Below, in pieces: positions 1 through 5,401 of a DNA stretch of 5,791 bases; within the stretch, counting starts at the first letter, position 1; the number at the start of each line of letters is the position of its first letter. The translations under genes were made by a program, and so were the position numbers. The stretch is from assembly GCA_021799405.1 (NCBI GenBank), contig JAJZAL010000305.1, positions 1-5,791 on the forward strand, written 5' to 3'. This DNA comes from Acidobacteriota bacterium. Lineage in GTDB: Bacteria; Acidobacteriota; Terriglobia; Terriglobales; Acidobacteriaceae. The notes beneath the pieces are model-generated. The model searched no databases. It was not told the origin of the DNA and saw nothing but the letters and a program-made list of their open reading frames with translations.

Positions 1-291
1 ATTGCCACAACCCAGACGGGCAGCCAATCCCTCCAGCGCTTCGCGAACCTGATAGGCCTGGCAGATGCGATTGGCATCCAGGCTCCCGACAAACACTCCC
101 AACTGATCCACCGATTCGACCAGACCAAGCCTCTGTAGTTCAAACAGAGATTCGCGAACCGTACCCTGCGCTACTCCCAGTTCCCGAGCCAGGCTCTGCT
201 GGCTGAGACGCTCCCCGGGCTTCGATTCCCCAGACAGAATTCGGCGCTGGATCTCTTGACGAACATGATGGCGCGCTACACGTGCAGGCAT
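1..291 (-). CDS. GntR-family transcriptional regulator, FadR/FCD type (3' part outside window)
   Basis: Only the first 97 codons are present; the gene runs off the left edge. The protein opens with a winged helix-turn-helix at about residues 8-70: VRQEIQRRILSGE, then KPGERLSQQSLARELGV and GTVRESLFELQRLGLVE, which is the GntR signature (PGxxLxxxxLAxxLGVSxxxVRExLxxLxxxGLV). Residues 78-95 (CQAYQVREALEGLAARLG) look like the first helix of an FCD effector domain, where FadR-type regulators usually show Y-x-R-x-x-L-E-x-x-A-A-x-L-A. FCD regulators are generally dimeric and bind carboxylates or sugar-derived ligands; the ligand here is unknown because the pocket is missing. The start at 291 is supported by GGAGG at 296-300, although its 4-nt spacing is short. 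The gene lies downstream of the isomerase in the same direction but 359 nt away, so it probably has its own promoter. The palindrome shared by its upstream region and the pfk promoter makes it the likely regulator of that operon. Confidence 0.9.
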   Translation of the reverse strand, partial: MPARVARHHVRQEIQRRILSGESKPGERLSQQSLARELGVAQGTVRESLFELQRLGLVESVDQLGVFVGSLDANRICQAYQVREALEGLAARLGCGN

Positions 292-387
292 TGGGCCTCC
301 CTTTCCTTTCGGCTGATTGCGGACTTGCGCAATGAAGAGCAGTCAGGCTCTGGTCTTGGAAGCTGATCAAGAAGCGGAGTCCAAGAC

Positions 388-507
388 GCTACAGCATTTT
401 CAGTGTAAGTGTAGACAGACTCCTCGACCTCGATGGGCGCTTTCCCCAAGGAAAACGCCACTGAAAGCCCTCTTCGGGGCGCCCGCCAACACTGAAAATG
501 CAATAGC
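388..507. repeat. 120-bp inverted repeat / potential long stem-loop
   Basis: The arms are 388-406 (GCTACAGCATTTTCAGTGT) and 489-507 (ACACTGAAAATGCAATAGC). Seventeen of 19 positions pair, including 13 consecutive ones (394-406 with 489-501). Nested inside are GGGCGC (435-440) with GCGCCC (479-484) and a perfect 5-bp hairpin TTTCC/GGAAA (441-445 with 450-454, loop CCAA). The motif ACTGAAA occurs twice directly (460-466, 491-497) and once inverted (398-404). The nested pairing suggests a structured RNA, probably in the gntR leader, or a non-autonomous repeat element. I see no target-site duplication at the ends, so a mobile origin is not shown. Confidence 0.6.
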
Positions 508-620
508 CGATCCATTGCGTTGCTCTGTTTGCCACTTCATCTTTTCGCTGCGCCTCGCTTGTAGATTCGGCACGTTTTTCAATCAGCTACTGGTCATAAA
601 CTATCACAATCGATAATCGC

Positions 621-633
621 TATCATCTTGATA
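621..633 (-). promoter_or_regulatory. candidate GntR operator upstream of gntR
   Basis: On the minus strand this reads TATCAAGATGATA, a palindrome with perfect 5-bp arms TATCA/TGATA around AGA. Its core TCAAGATGA is identical to the core of the palindrome over the pfk -35 box (3351-3363). The half-site arrangement RTC-N5-GAY resembles the GTC/GAC half-sites common in FadR-type GntR operators. A second weaker palindrome, TATC-N6-GATA (602-615), lies next to it. Binding by the neighbouring GntR protein is inferred, not shown. Confidence 0.5.
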
Positions 634-650
634 AATCCGCTGTTACCAAA

Positions 651-2021
651 TCACTGCCACCATGAAATTCCCAGCAATCTGGCTAGCCGGCGCAAAGTTT
701 CGCCATGGGTTCCAAAGGAGACCAGCACGTGGTGCGGCAACCCTGCATGCAGCAAACGATCAAACCAGGGAGGAACGGCGACGTCCGGGATCTGGACCAG
801 AGCGGTATTACCCGTAAGCTTGCGGCGTGGCTCGATGGTATGGCCTTCCAGCGCCGTAAGATGGTAGCGATTATCGCAGCGCCACAGACGCAGAACCGTC
901 ACAGGCTCGTTCGTTCGGATACGGCCATCTACCACCAGCGGCTTGGCGATATTGAAGTGGGGCGCCAGCGCGGGAGCCCCATCGCACCCAGGGCCGTCGC
1001 ACATATCCATGGGAGCCATACCGGGGTGCCAGAAGAAGATCGAGTTCTGGTCGTGTTCCAGCCAGTCGGTCAGAAATCCAGGCCCAGCCCCAATCAGAAG
1101 ACTGATCAGACTGCTCAGGGCCCCATCCACATCGCCTTCGATGGCGACGGCGCGTCCCTCAGTGCTTAGCCGCGAAACAGCGAGATACGGCCACTGCCCA
1201 AGCAGGTTCGGCAGTTCAGGCCAGCATTGGATGGCCAGAGCATCCAGCCTCTCCTCTTCCATCAGCTCTCGCATCGCCATGTAGTAGCGCGAGTTCATCG
1301 TCAGATCCTCGGCCACCACGCCCTGCAGAGGCAACTTCATCTCCTGCACCTTCTGGACATCGCGGAGAACAGCTTGCTCAGGTAGCTCTCGGACGCGCTC
1401 AATAAACTGCGGCAGGCTGAGCGGACAAAGCTGGGCGCCGACCGTTTGACGCAGCAGAAACGGCTCTACCGCCAGATCAATGAAACCCGGAACGTGCGTC
1501 CCCACCAGACCGACACGGCTACGGCGAAGGCGAAAGGCCGCGCGCGCCAGCGTGACCGCCCTCGCCAACTCCTCACGCGCAGCGCTGTCATCGGGATCGC
1601 CATAGACAAATTCAAAGGGATGTCCTGCCTGCCGCAGAGACGAGGCCCAGAGATGCTGCCCCACCAGCGAACAGGAGCTCACCTTCCCATCGCCAGGCCG
1701 TTCCGGAGTCGCCCAGAGAATCACCGGATCAGACCATCGCTGGGCCACTGTAAGGGCCAGTTGTCCATGGGCAATCGAGGGCTGCAGCAGCAGAAGCGCC
1801 TCGCACCCTGCCCGCTGAACCTCCTCCAGAGCTGCTACGGTCGTCATCTCGTCGACCACTGGCTCTTCGATTCGCATCGCGGAGTAGCCAAACTTCTCCA
1901 ACCTCTCCAGGCAGCGGGCCGTCATTATCTGATTCCACTCCTGGTCAAATCCCGGGCGCTTGCGGCCCACAGAAATAACGCCTAGACGAACGCCCTTCCG
2001 AGCTTCGCTATTGGATGACAT
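651..2021 (-). CDS. L-fucose/L-arabinose isomerase-like sugar isomerase
   Basis: This 456-residue protein has the layout of the FucI/AraA-like fold: a Rossmann-like N-terminal part (VRLGVISVGRKRPG, residues 11-24) and a C-terminal metal-binding isomerase half. Family-like segments are DALAIQCWPELPN (260-272), AIEGDVDGALSSLI (293-306, where relatives show EGD-x-x-GALT), FFWHPGMAP (329-337, usually WHCGN) and the C-terminal LPHHVLVSFGTHGETLRRLARLLGI (split over 428-452). Likely Mn2+ or substrate ligands are E269, E295 or D297, H332 and H430/H431; assignment by analogy only. Such enzymes interconvert aldoses and ketoses in the cytoplasm. Cys is replaced by Pro after the WH motif, so the substrate may differ from fucose or arabinose. 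The ATG lies inside the end of the pfk gene, with a purine-rich GAGAGGA just upstream, which argues for translational coupling. No signal peptide is present. The family is fairly sure, the substrate unknown. Confidence 0.8.
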   Translation of the reverse strand: MSSNSEARKGVRLGVISVGRKRPGFDQEWNQIMTARCLERLEKFGYSAMRIEEPVVDEMTTVAALEEVQRAGCEALLLLQPSIAHGQLALTVAQRWSDPVILWATPERPGDGKVSSCSLVGQHLWASSLRQAGHPFEFVYGDPDDSAAREELARAVTLARAAFRLRRSRVGLVGTHVPGFIDLAVEPFLLRQTVGAQLCPLSLPQFIERVRELPEQAVLRDVQKVQEMKLPLQGVVAEDLTMNSRYYMAMRELMEEERLDALAIQCWPELPNLLGQWPYLAVSRLSTEGRAVAIEGDVDGALSSLISLLIGAGPGFLTDWLEHDQNSIFFWHPGMAPMDMCDGPGCDGAPALAPHFNIAKPLVVDGRIRTNEPVTVLRLWRCDNRYHLTALEGHTIEPRRKLTGNTALVQIPDVAVPPWFDRLLHAGLPHHVLVSFGTHGETLRRLARLLGISWWQ

Positions 2022-3246
2022 GTTTCCTCTCTTCTTCGGAAGCGGTCTGCCGAAAGCTTGGCGGATAATCCGGCAATGTGATCTGAGGGTGTGAGCCCAA
2101 CTGGCCGATCAGCGGTCGGATGTACTCGAAAAATGGCGCGGCAAGCGGAACATCGCCATCTTGAATCCACTCGCCAGGAATTGGACGCTCCCTGCCCGCA
2201 ACCTCAATCAGCGGCACAAGATCATATTCTCCTGACTGCGTGCTCTGCAGTGGTCGCAGCGATACCATCCGCGCGGCGCCACCCTCCAGGAGAGCTCGCA
2301 CCCCGGCTTGCCCTACCAACTCCGCGTCCTCACGATCCTGGCAAGCCACATGCTGCATCGACGATCTCCCCAACAGGCCGGGCTTCTCACTTCGGCAGCG
2401 CAACTGGAGATGCTGGGCCACCCTGTCGGCCAGGTACTGCGCGACTCCGCCTGTGATGGATCGTTTCAGCGCATCAGCCTGAGCCGGATCCTCTACCTCA
2501 TAGACCATGCGCCCCTGTGGATCCCGAAGACCTTCCGCCACTACAACCACACACCACCCGCGCCGCATAACGCACTCGTCTACCTGGCCCAAAAAACGAT
2601 CCAACACGAAGGGTCTTTCCGGCAGAAGAACGATATGAGGAGCTTCCGCCTCATCTCCTTTTGTTGCTGAAGCCGCAGCAGCCAACCATCCTACGCTACG
2701 CCCCATCGTCTCAAGGATAGAGACCGGCTGCGGCATGGAGCGCACGTCCGCAGCAAGGTCGCACGTTACCTGAGCAATATAGCGGGCCGCGCTTGCATAG
2801 CCCGGGGAGCGGTCCGTCCTCTCCAGATAATTGTCAACCGTCTTCGGCACGCCGACGATCCGGATCAATCGTCCCTCCTGCTGAACCCGATTGGCGAGTT
2901 GATTCGCGGCATGCATGGTTCCATTTCCGCCAATCAGCAGCAGATCGGTCACCCGCAGGCGTTCCAGGTGCTGCAGTATCGCTGTAAGGTCCTCTACCGT
3001 CAACTGATAGCGAGACGCACCCAGCGCTGCTCCAGGCGTGCTTCGCAGGACGCGAAGATCCTGCGCGGAGAGACCGGTCAGGTCCGCCACTTGTCCCTTG
3101 GCAAGCCCCCTCATGGCAGAGCGAGCGCCCAGGATTTGCTGAAAGGCCCCCGATCCACGAGCTTCTTCCACAATGGCTGCCAGCGAGGTGTTCAGCACCT
3201 GAGTCGGACCGCCCGCCTGCACCACCAAGATGTTGCGCTCCGTCAT
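2008..3246 (-). CDS. PfkA-superfamily 6-phosphofructokinase, PPi-dependent-type, with atypical active site
   Basis: The 412-residue protein matches the length and motif order of bacterial diphosphate--fructose-6-phosphate 1-phosphotransferases. Seen are AGGPTQVLNTSLAAIVEEA (11-29; relatives GGPTAVINASLAG), IGGNGTM (105-111), VPKTVDNYL (133-141), TDRSPGYASAARY (144-156), the sugar-phosphate loop ETMGRSVGW (179-187), VLLPE (206-210), VVVAEGL (234-240) and a C-terminal LGRSSMQHVACQDREDAELVG (292-312, split here by description). In this superfamily the Asp of TIDND is the catalytic base; D138 keeps it. The second Asp, which helps hold Mg2+, is Y140 here. GGNGT has Gly at the position where PPi enzymes carry Asp, while K135 in PKT is PPi-like. 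Donor and substrate therefore remain open. The start at 3246 has GGAGG at 3257-3261, 10 nt upstream. The stop codon lies 14 nt inside the isomerase gene, making a two-gene operon. Confidence 0.85.
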   Translation of the reverse strand: MTERNILVVQAGGPTQVLNTSLAAIVEEARGSGAFQQILGARSAMRGLAKGQVADLTGLSAQDLRVLRSTPGAALGASRYQLTVEDLTAILQHLERLRVTDLLLIGGNGTMHAANQLANRVQQEGRLIRIVGVPKTVDNYLERTDRSPGYASAARYIAQVTCDLAADVRSMPQPVSILETMGRSVGWLAAAASATKGDEAEAPHIVLLPERPFVLDRFLGQVDECVMRRGWCVVVVAEGLRDPQGRMVYEVEDPAQADALKRSITGGVAQYLADRVAQHLQLRCRSEKPGLLGRSSMQHVACQDREDAELVGQAGVRALLEGGAARMVSLRPLQSTQSGEYDLVPLIEVAGRERPIPGEWIQDGDVPLAAPFFEYIRPLIGQLGSHPQITLPDYPPSFRQTASEEERKHVIQ

Positions 3247-3248
3247 CT

Positions 3249-3261
3249 GAGGCTTGCCTCC
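3249..3261 (-). promoter_or_regulatory. pfk ribosome binding site inside a small hairpin
   Basis: The mRNA reads GGAGGCAAGCCTC upstream of the ATG. GGAGG is the Shine-Dalgarno sequence, and its GAGG can pair with CCTC across a CAAG loop, so the site can be partly masked. The 4-bp stem is short, and the effect on translation is uncertain. Confidence 0.45.
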
Positions 3262-3295
3262 GCTGCGCCACCGACCGTTTATGCTATATTGAGAA

Positions 3296-3314
3296 TCAGC
3301 TAAAGATGAGCTGA
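3296..3314 (-). promoter_or_regulatory. second, degenerate operator in the pfk leader
   Basis: TCAGCT (3296-3301) and AGCTGA (3309-3314) form a perfect inverted repeat with a 7-bp spacer. Inside it, 3301-3309 on the plus strand reads TAAAGATGA, 8 of 9 identical to the operator core TCAAGATGA. The two cores are 52 bp apart centre to centre, close to five helical turns, which would put them on the same DNA face. Confidence 0.35.
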
Positions 3315-3326
3315 GATATCCCCGTC

Positions 3327-3356
3327 ATGCTATGATCGATTACTATCGATTGTCAA
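3327..3356 (-). promoter_or_regulatory. pfk-isomerase operon promoter candidate
   Basis: On the minus strand a perfect -35 TTGACA (3351-3356) is followed after 18 bp by TAGCAT (3327-3332), a four-of-six match to TATAAT. Transcription would begin near 3320, leaving a leader of roughly 75 nt. The spacer contains ATCGAT twice (3335-3340 and 3345-3350), itself a symmetric pair. The -35 box lies within the 3351-3363 palindrome, the geometry expected for repression. Confidence 0.5.
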
Positions 3357-3363
3357 GATGACC
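3351..3363 (+). promoter_or_regulatory. candidate GntR operator over the pfk -35 box
   Basis: The plus strand reads TGTCAAGATGACC: GTCA and TGAC are perfect arms around AGA (3352-3362). The core TCAAGATGA is shared with the site before gntR (621-633). The adjoining 10-mer TATCGATTGT (3344-3353) also recurs, inverted, at 606-615. Both control regions therefore carry the same two elements, in different order. Regulation by the GntR protein at the left edge is an inference from this sharing. Confidence 0.5.
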
Positions 3364-3655
3364 GCTCAGCCTTCACAAAATCGCTGAACTCCCTGTTGCT
3401 GATGCGTCCTTTTCGACGCTCTGCTTCGCGGCAATCCCCGCCCGCCCCGCAGTGCGTGACCGTCCTGTCAAGGCCTAGTTCGACGATTTGCTCTTCACTC
3501 GCACCCACGCCTTACGCGATTCCGGCCATTTGTTGCTCTCGGAGCAGCAGTGCCGCCGCACATTCCAGACTTTGCATAAACGAGACCGGGCAATCACTCA
3601 AACGTGATTTCACTTCCGGAGGGTGGGCGCCTCCAGCAAGGTATGTTTTCAGCCC
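3353..3655 (-). pseudogene. possible decayed gene remnant of unknown family
   Basis: One minus-strand frame stays open between a TGA at 3656-3658 and a TGA at 3353-3355 except for a single TAA at 3512-3514. Its translation reads like protein, for example SFMQSLECAAALLLREQQ before the TAA and GASEEQIVELGLDRTVTHCG after it, ending in EFSDFVKAERSS. An ATG at 3577 gives 75 codons to the end. There is no good ribosome binding site and I cannot name a family. In GC-rich DNA open frames of this size also arise by chance, so this is only a hint of an old gene end lying before the pfk promoter. Confidence 0.25.
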
Positions 3656-3797
3656 TCAGCTCGGCAACAGGCAGCGTCCCCAATTCGCTGTTGGGGCATA
3701 ACGGAATGTAGATGCCGGTCAGCCATTTTTACACCTCCACCCAGGCGCCAGCCGCAGGAAACACCTCTCCACAGCCTTTCGCTTTTGGAGTACCGGC
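3364..3797. other. intergenic region between lacI end and pfk promoter
   Basis: No supported intact gene lies in these 434 nt. Besides the possible remnant there are two simple stem-loops: GGAGG/CCTCC (3618-3622 with 3630-3634, 7-nt loop) and CCCCAA/TTGGGG (3678-3683 with 3691-3696, 7-nt loop). Neither is followed by a T run on either strand, so they are not clear intrinsic terminators. No tRNA or known riboswitch core was recognised. Confidence 0.5.
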
Positions 3798-4826
3798 TCA
3801 GAGGGTACCGCCACCTCGACAGCCACAGGATTCCCGAATCACCAGACGGGCAGGCAGAACAATGCGCCGGAAAGGTTGGGCGTGGTCACCCTTCAACCGC
3901 TCGAAGAGCAGCCGCGCACTCTCCCTCCCCAAAGAATCAGAAGGCTGCTGCACAACCGATAACCCTGGTATCAACATGTCGCCCAGGTCAAAATCGTCGA
4001 AGGATATCAGCGGGATATCACGGCCCGCGAAGATCCCTAAGTCACGGAGACCACGCAAAACATGCTGTGTCGTGACCCAATTTAGGGAAAAGATGGCGTC
4101 TGCTGCGTGCCCCCGGACAACCTCTTCTTCAAGCCATTCCACGGTCAAAAAGCTTTCGTGTTTGACGAAGCACTCTCTCGGCTTAAGGTTCGCTTGAGCC
4201 ATCCTTCTGCGATATCCCGCTATGCGCTCCTTCGAGGTATAAAGATGTGGCCGCGTACCGACAGCGACAATCCTTCGATACCCGTGCGCGATCATATGCT
4301 GCGTCGCATCGGAGGAGCTTTGGCGGTTGGTGATGATAACGGAGTCGAAGACGGAGCTCCGGACAAGCTGGTCGAAAGTAACCACAGGGATATTCGCGGG
4401 CAACACACTGCTTGACAGCCTTGGGCCGCTGCTTGCCGGGGCAATGATCAAGCCGTCAATCCTACGCCGCACGAGACTTTCAATCTCAGCGCTCTCTACC
4501 TCCGGCTGGCCCTCGGAGCTCGTGATGATGAGAACATAGCCATTTGCGCGCGCTACTTGCTGAACTGCCTTAATCACCTCAATCACGAACGGATTGGCGA
4601 GGTTGGCAACGATGATACCAATTGCGCCTGATTTGCGTGTCATCAGGCTCCGAGCCAGTTCATTCGGGCGATAGCCTAGCCGCGTCATAACAGCACGGAC
4701 TTTGGTCACCTTTTCCTGACGGACATTTGATGCCCCATTCAGGACGCGAGACGCAGTTTTCAGAGAGACCCGCGCCTCACGGGCAACATCCGCCAGGGTG
4801 GGTGCCTGCTTGCTTCGTATACGCAT
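3798..4826 (-). CDS. LacI-family transcriptional regulator
   Basis: The 342-residue length is typical for the family. Residues 10-31 form the LacI helix-turn-helix (TLADVAREARVSLKTASRVLNG), followed by helix 3 and the hinge region YRPNELARSLMTRKS (52-66), whose LARSL is the minor-groove hinge helix. Residues about 67-335 are a type-1 periplasmic-binding-protein-like effector domain: IGIIVANLANPFVIEVI (69-85), RRIDGLIIAPA (121-131), VVTFDQ (148-153), LISFDDFD (273-280) and the terminal RLVIRESC (327-334). Such proteins bind a sugar or sugar phosphate and normally repress nearby uptake or breakdown genes. The ATG at 4826 places the helix-turn-helix at the usual distance from the N-terminus; the ribosome binding site is weak (GGGG 12 nt or GGAG 17 nt upstream). 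It is divergent from the receptor gene, and the central-CG palindrome between them (5135-5148) is a likely target. The inducer is unknown. Confidence 0.93.
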   Translation of the reverse strand: MRIRSKQAPTLADVAREARVSLKTASRVLNGASNVRQEKVTKVRAVMTRLGYRPNELARSLMTRKSGAIGIIVANLANPFVIEVIKAVQQVARANGYVLIITSSEGQPEVESAEIESLVRRRIDGLIIAPASSGPRLSSSVLPANIPVVTFDQLVRSSVFDSVIITNRQSSSDATQHMIAHGYRRIVAVGTRPHLYTSKERIAGYRRRMAQANLKPRECFVKHESFLTVEWLEEEVVRGHAADAIFSLNWVTTQHVLRGLRDLGIFAGRDIPLISFDDFDLGDMLIPGLSVVQQPSDSLGRESARLLFERLKGDHAQPFRRIVLPARLVIRESCGCRGGGTL

Positions 4827-4858
4827 CTTGTTGGTACCCCGTCTCCCAGCTTGTTAAT

Positions 4859-4880
4859 TGCCTGCCACAACATACAGGCA
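4859..4880. repeat. inverted repeat in the lacI leader
   Basis: TGCCTG (4859-4864) and CAGGCA (4875-4880) pair perfectly across a 10-nt loop, 33 nt before the lacI start. It could be a leader hairpin or a protein site; it does not resemble the 5135-5148 palindrome. Confidence 0.35.
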
Positions 4881-5091
4881 GCCCTTCTTTCCAATCGCGC
4901 CGCCCAAAACAAGTCCGCTTGCACGTCAACAGCGTAGCACAATGAAAGCTAGAGCCTACGCAAACAATCCCCGACTGCAAGACCACCCCATCCCTGTCAG
5001 ATCGATACCTCCTTTCAAGGGCTTGCAAGCGGTCCTGCGGCGCGCCAATGTCAGATCGAAAGGCAAGGCGGCAAGCTGAAGCTTAATCTTC

Positions 5092-5121
5092 TTGACAAAG
5101 GCAACGGTAGCTGCATACCAT
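5092..5121 (+). promoter_or_regulatory. promoter candidate for the receptor gene
   Basis: A perfect TTGACA (5092-5097) is followed after 18 bp by TACCAT (5116-5121), a four-of-six match to TATAAT. The layout is the same as the pfk promoter candidate (TTGACA, 18 bp, TAGCAT). Transcription would begin near 5128, just before the LacI-type palindrome. The -10 match is modest. Confidence 0.4.
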
Positions 5122-5134
5122 TCTGACCAATTCG

Positions 5135-5148
5135 TGACAGCGCTGTCA
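5135..5148. promoter_or_regulatory. LacI-type operator (perfect 14-bp palindrome)
   Basis: TGACAGCGCTGTCA is its own reverse complement. LacI-family operators are typically palindromes of this length with a central CG, where the hinge helix inserts; the neighbouring LacI protein has a standard LARSL hinge. The site would lie at about +7 to +20 of the receptor promoter candidate, a position that blocks transcription. Binding by the neighbouring LacI is inferred. Confidence 0.6.
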
Positions 5149-5210
5149 ACCTGAGATGAACTTTAGACGCACTGCGGTCGCATTTCTCACGGAGAACAAC
5201 CAGGACGGTA

Positions 5211-5318
5211 AGCCTCCCGCAACTGTCTGATCGATGCAAGGCTGTTCCGATGGGTTTGCGCAAAAAGCCGGCTGACCGTGCTAGACGAATATCCTTCCCC
5301 GGCGAGGGTCGGCGATCT
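5211..5318 (-). pseudogene. possible fragment of a LacI-type helix-turn-helix
   Basis: The minus strand encodes RSPTLAGEGYSSSTVSRLF followed by AQTHRNSLASIRQLREA. This resembles the start of LacI-family proteins (RxxTLxDVAxxAGVSxSTVSRVLxxxxxVSxxTRxxVxxA), apart from about five residues missing in the first helix. No usable start codon with ribosome binding site precedes it, and the frame stops soon after. It may be the relic of an older regulator at the same locus. A 36-codon likeness can also be chance. Confidence 0.2.
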
Positions 5319-5401
5319 CTGAGATTCAGCGGATCCCCGACAAGCCGCCCGAGATATCTCGGTGACCGACAAGAACAACAGGGGGAGGCAGGAGAAAGAC
5401 A

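Larger units (their letters stand above)
292..650. other. intergenic region between isomerase and gntR
   Basis: I find no convincing gene in these 359 nt. The open frames here have no ribosome binding site and no recognisable domain. The stretch holds a palindromic operator candidate (621-633), the 10-mer ACAATCGATA (606-615) that recurs inverted in the pfk promoter, and a large inverted repeat (388-507). A small ATTGC/GCAAT hairpin (316-320 with 329-333) sits near the gntR start. On the minus strand it is the downstream region of the isomerase and the leader of gntR. No good -10/-35 pair was found for gntR, and no hairpin followed by a T run that would serve as an intrinsic terminator for the operon. 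Confidence 0.6.
4995..5234 (+). repeat. three copies of TGTC(A/T)GATCGA
   Basis: TGTCAGATCGA occurs at 4995-5005 and 5049-5059 (54 bp apart), and TGTCTGATCGA at 5224-5234. Three near-identical 11-mers in 240 bp of spacer may be binding sites. Spacing to the third copy is irregular (175 bp), so chance cannot be excluded. Confidence 0.35.
4827..5401. other. divergent spacer between lacI and the receptor gene
   Basis: These 575 nt contain no intact gene I can support. They hold an inverted repeat in the lacI leader, a plus-strand promoter candidate, a LacI-type palindrome, three copies of TGTC(A/T)GATCGA and a short antisense stretch resembling a LacI helix-turn-helix. A 10-bp perfect palindrome GCTTGCAAGC lies at 5021-5030. 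For lacI itself I found no convincing -10/-35 pair; TATGTT within the 4859-4880 repeat is only a weak -10 candidate. The receptor leader would be about 270 nt if the 5092-5121 promoter is used. Confidence 0.5.

Noticed and set aside
388..507. Calling the inverted repeat a MITE or insertion-sequence remnant.
   Set aside because: No target-site duplication flanks the arms and no transposase remnant lies inside; copies elsewhere cannot be checked here.
537..545. TCATCTTTT, a 7-of-9 match to the inverted operator core TCATCTTGA.
   Set aside because: It lacks the symmetric second arm, and its spacing to the 621-633 site is not a whole number of helical turns.
317..616. Plus-strand open frame of 99 codons upstream of the divergent gntR.
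   Set aside because: No ribosome binding site and no recognisable domain; its length is inflated by the inverted repeat and low stop frequency in GC-rich DNA.
1577..1590. An 11-of-14 match to the LacI-type palindrome TGACAGCGCTGTCA.
   Set aside because: It lies well inside the isomerase coding region, only the right half and centre match, and the sequence is explained by the codons there.
1446..1985. Plus-strand open frame of 179 codons antisense to the isomerase.
   Set aside because: It is the complementary shadow of a well supported gene, with a basic, low-complexity-like translation and no domain.
3618..3696. Two stem-loops as intrinsic terminators of lacI.
   Set aside because: Neither is followed by a T run on the minus strand.
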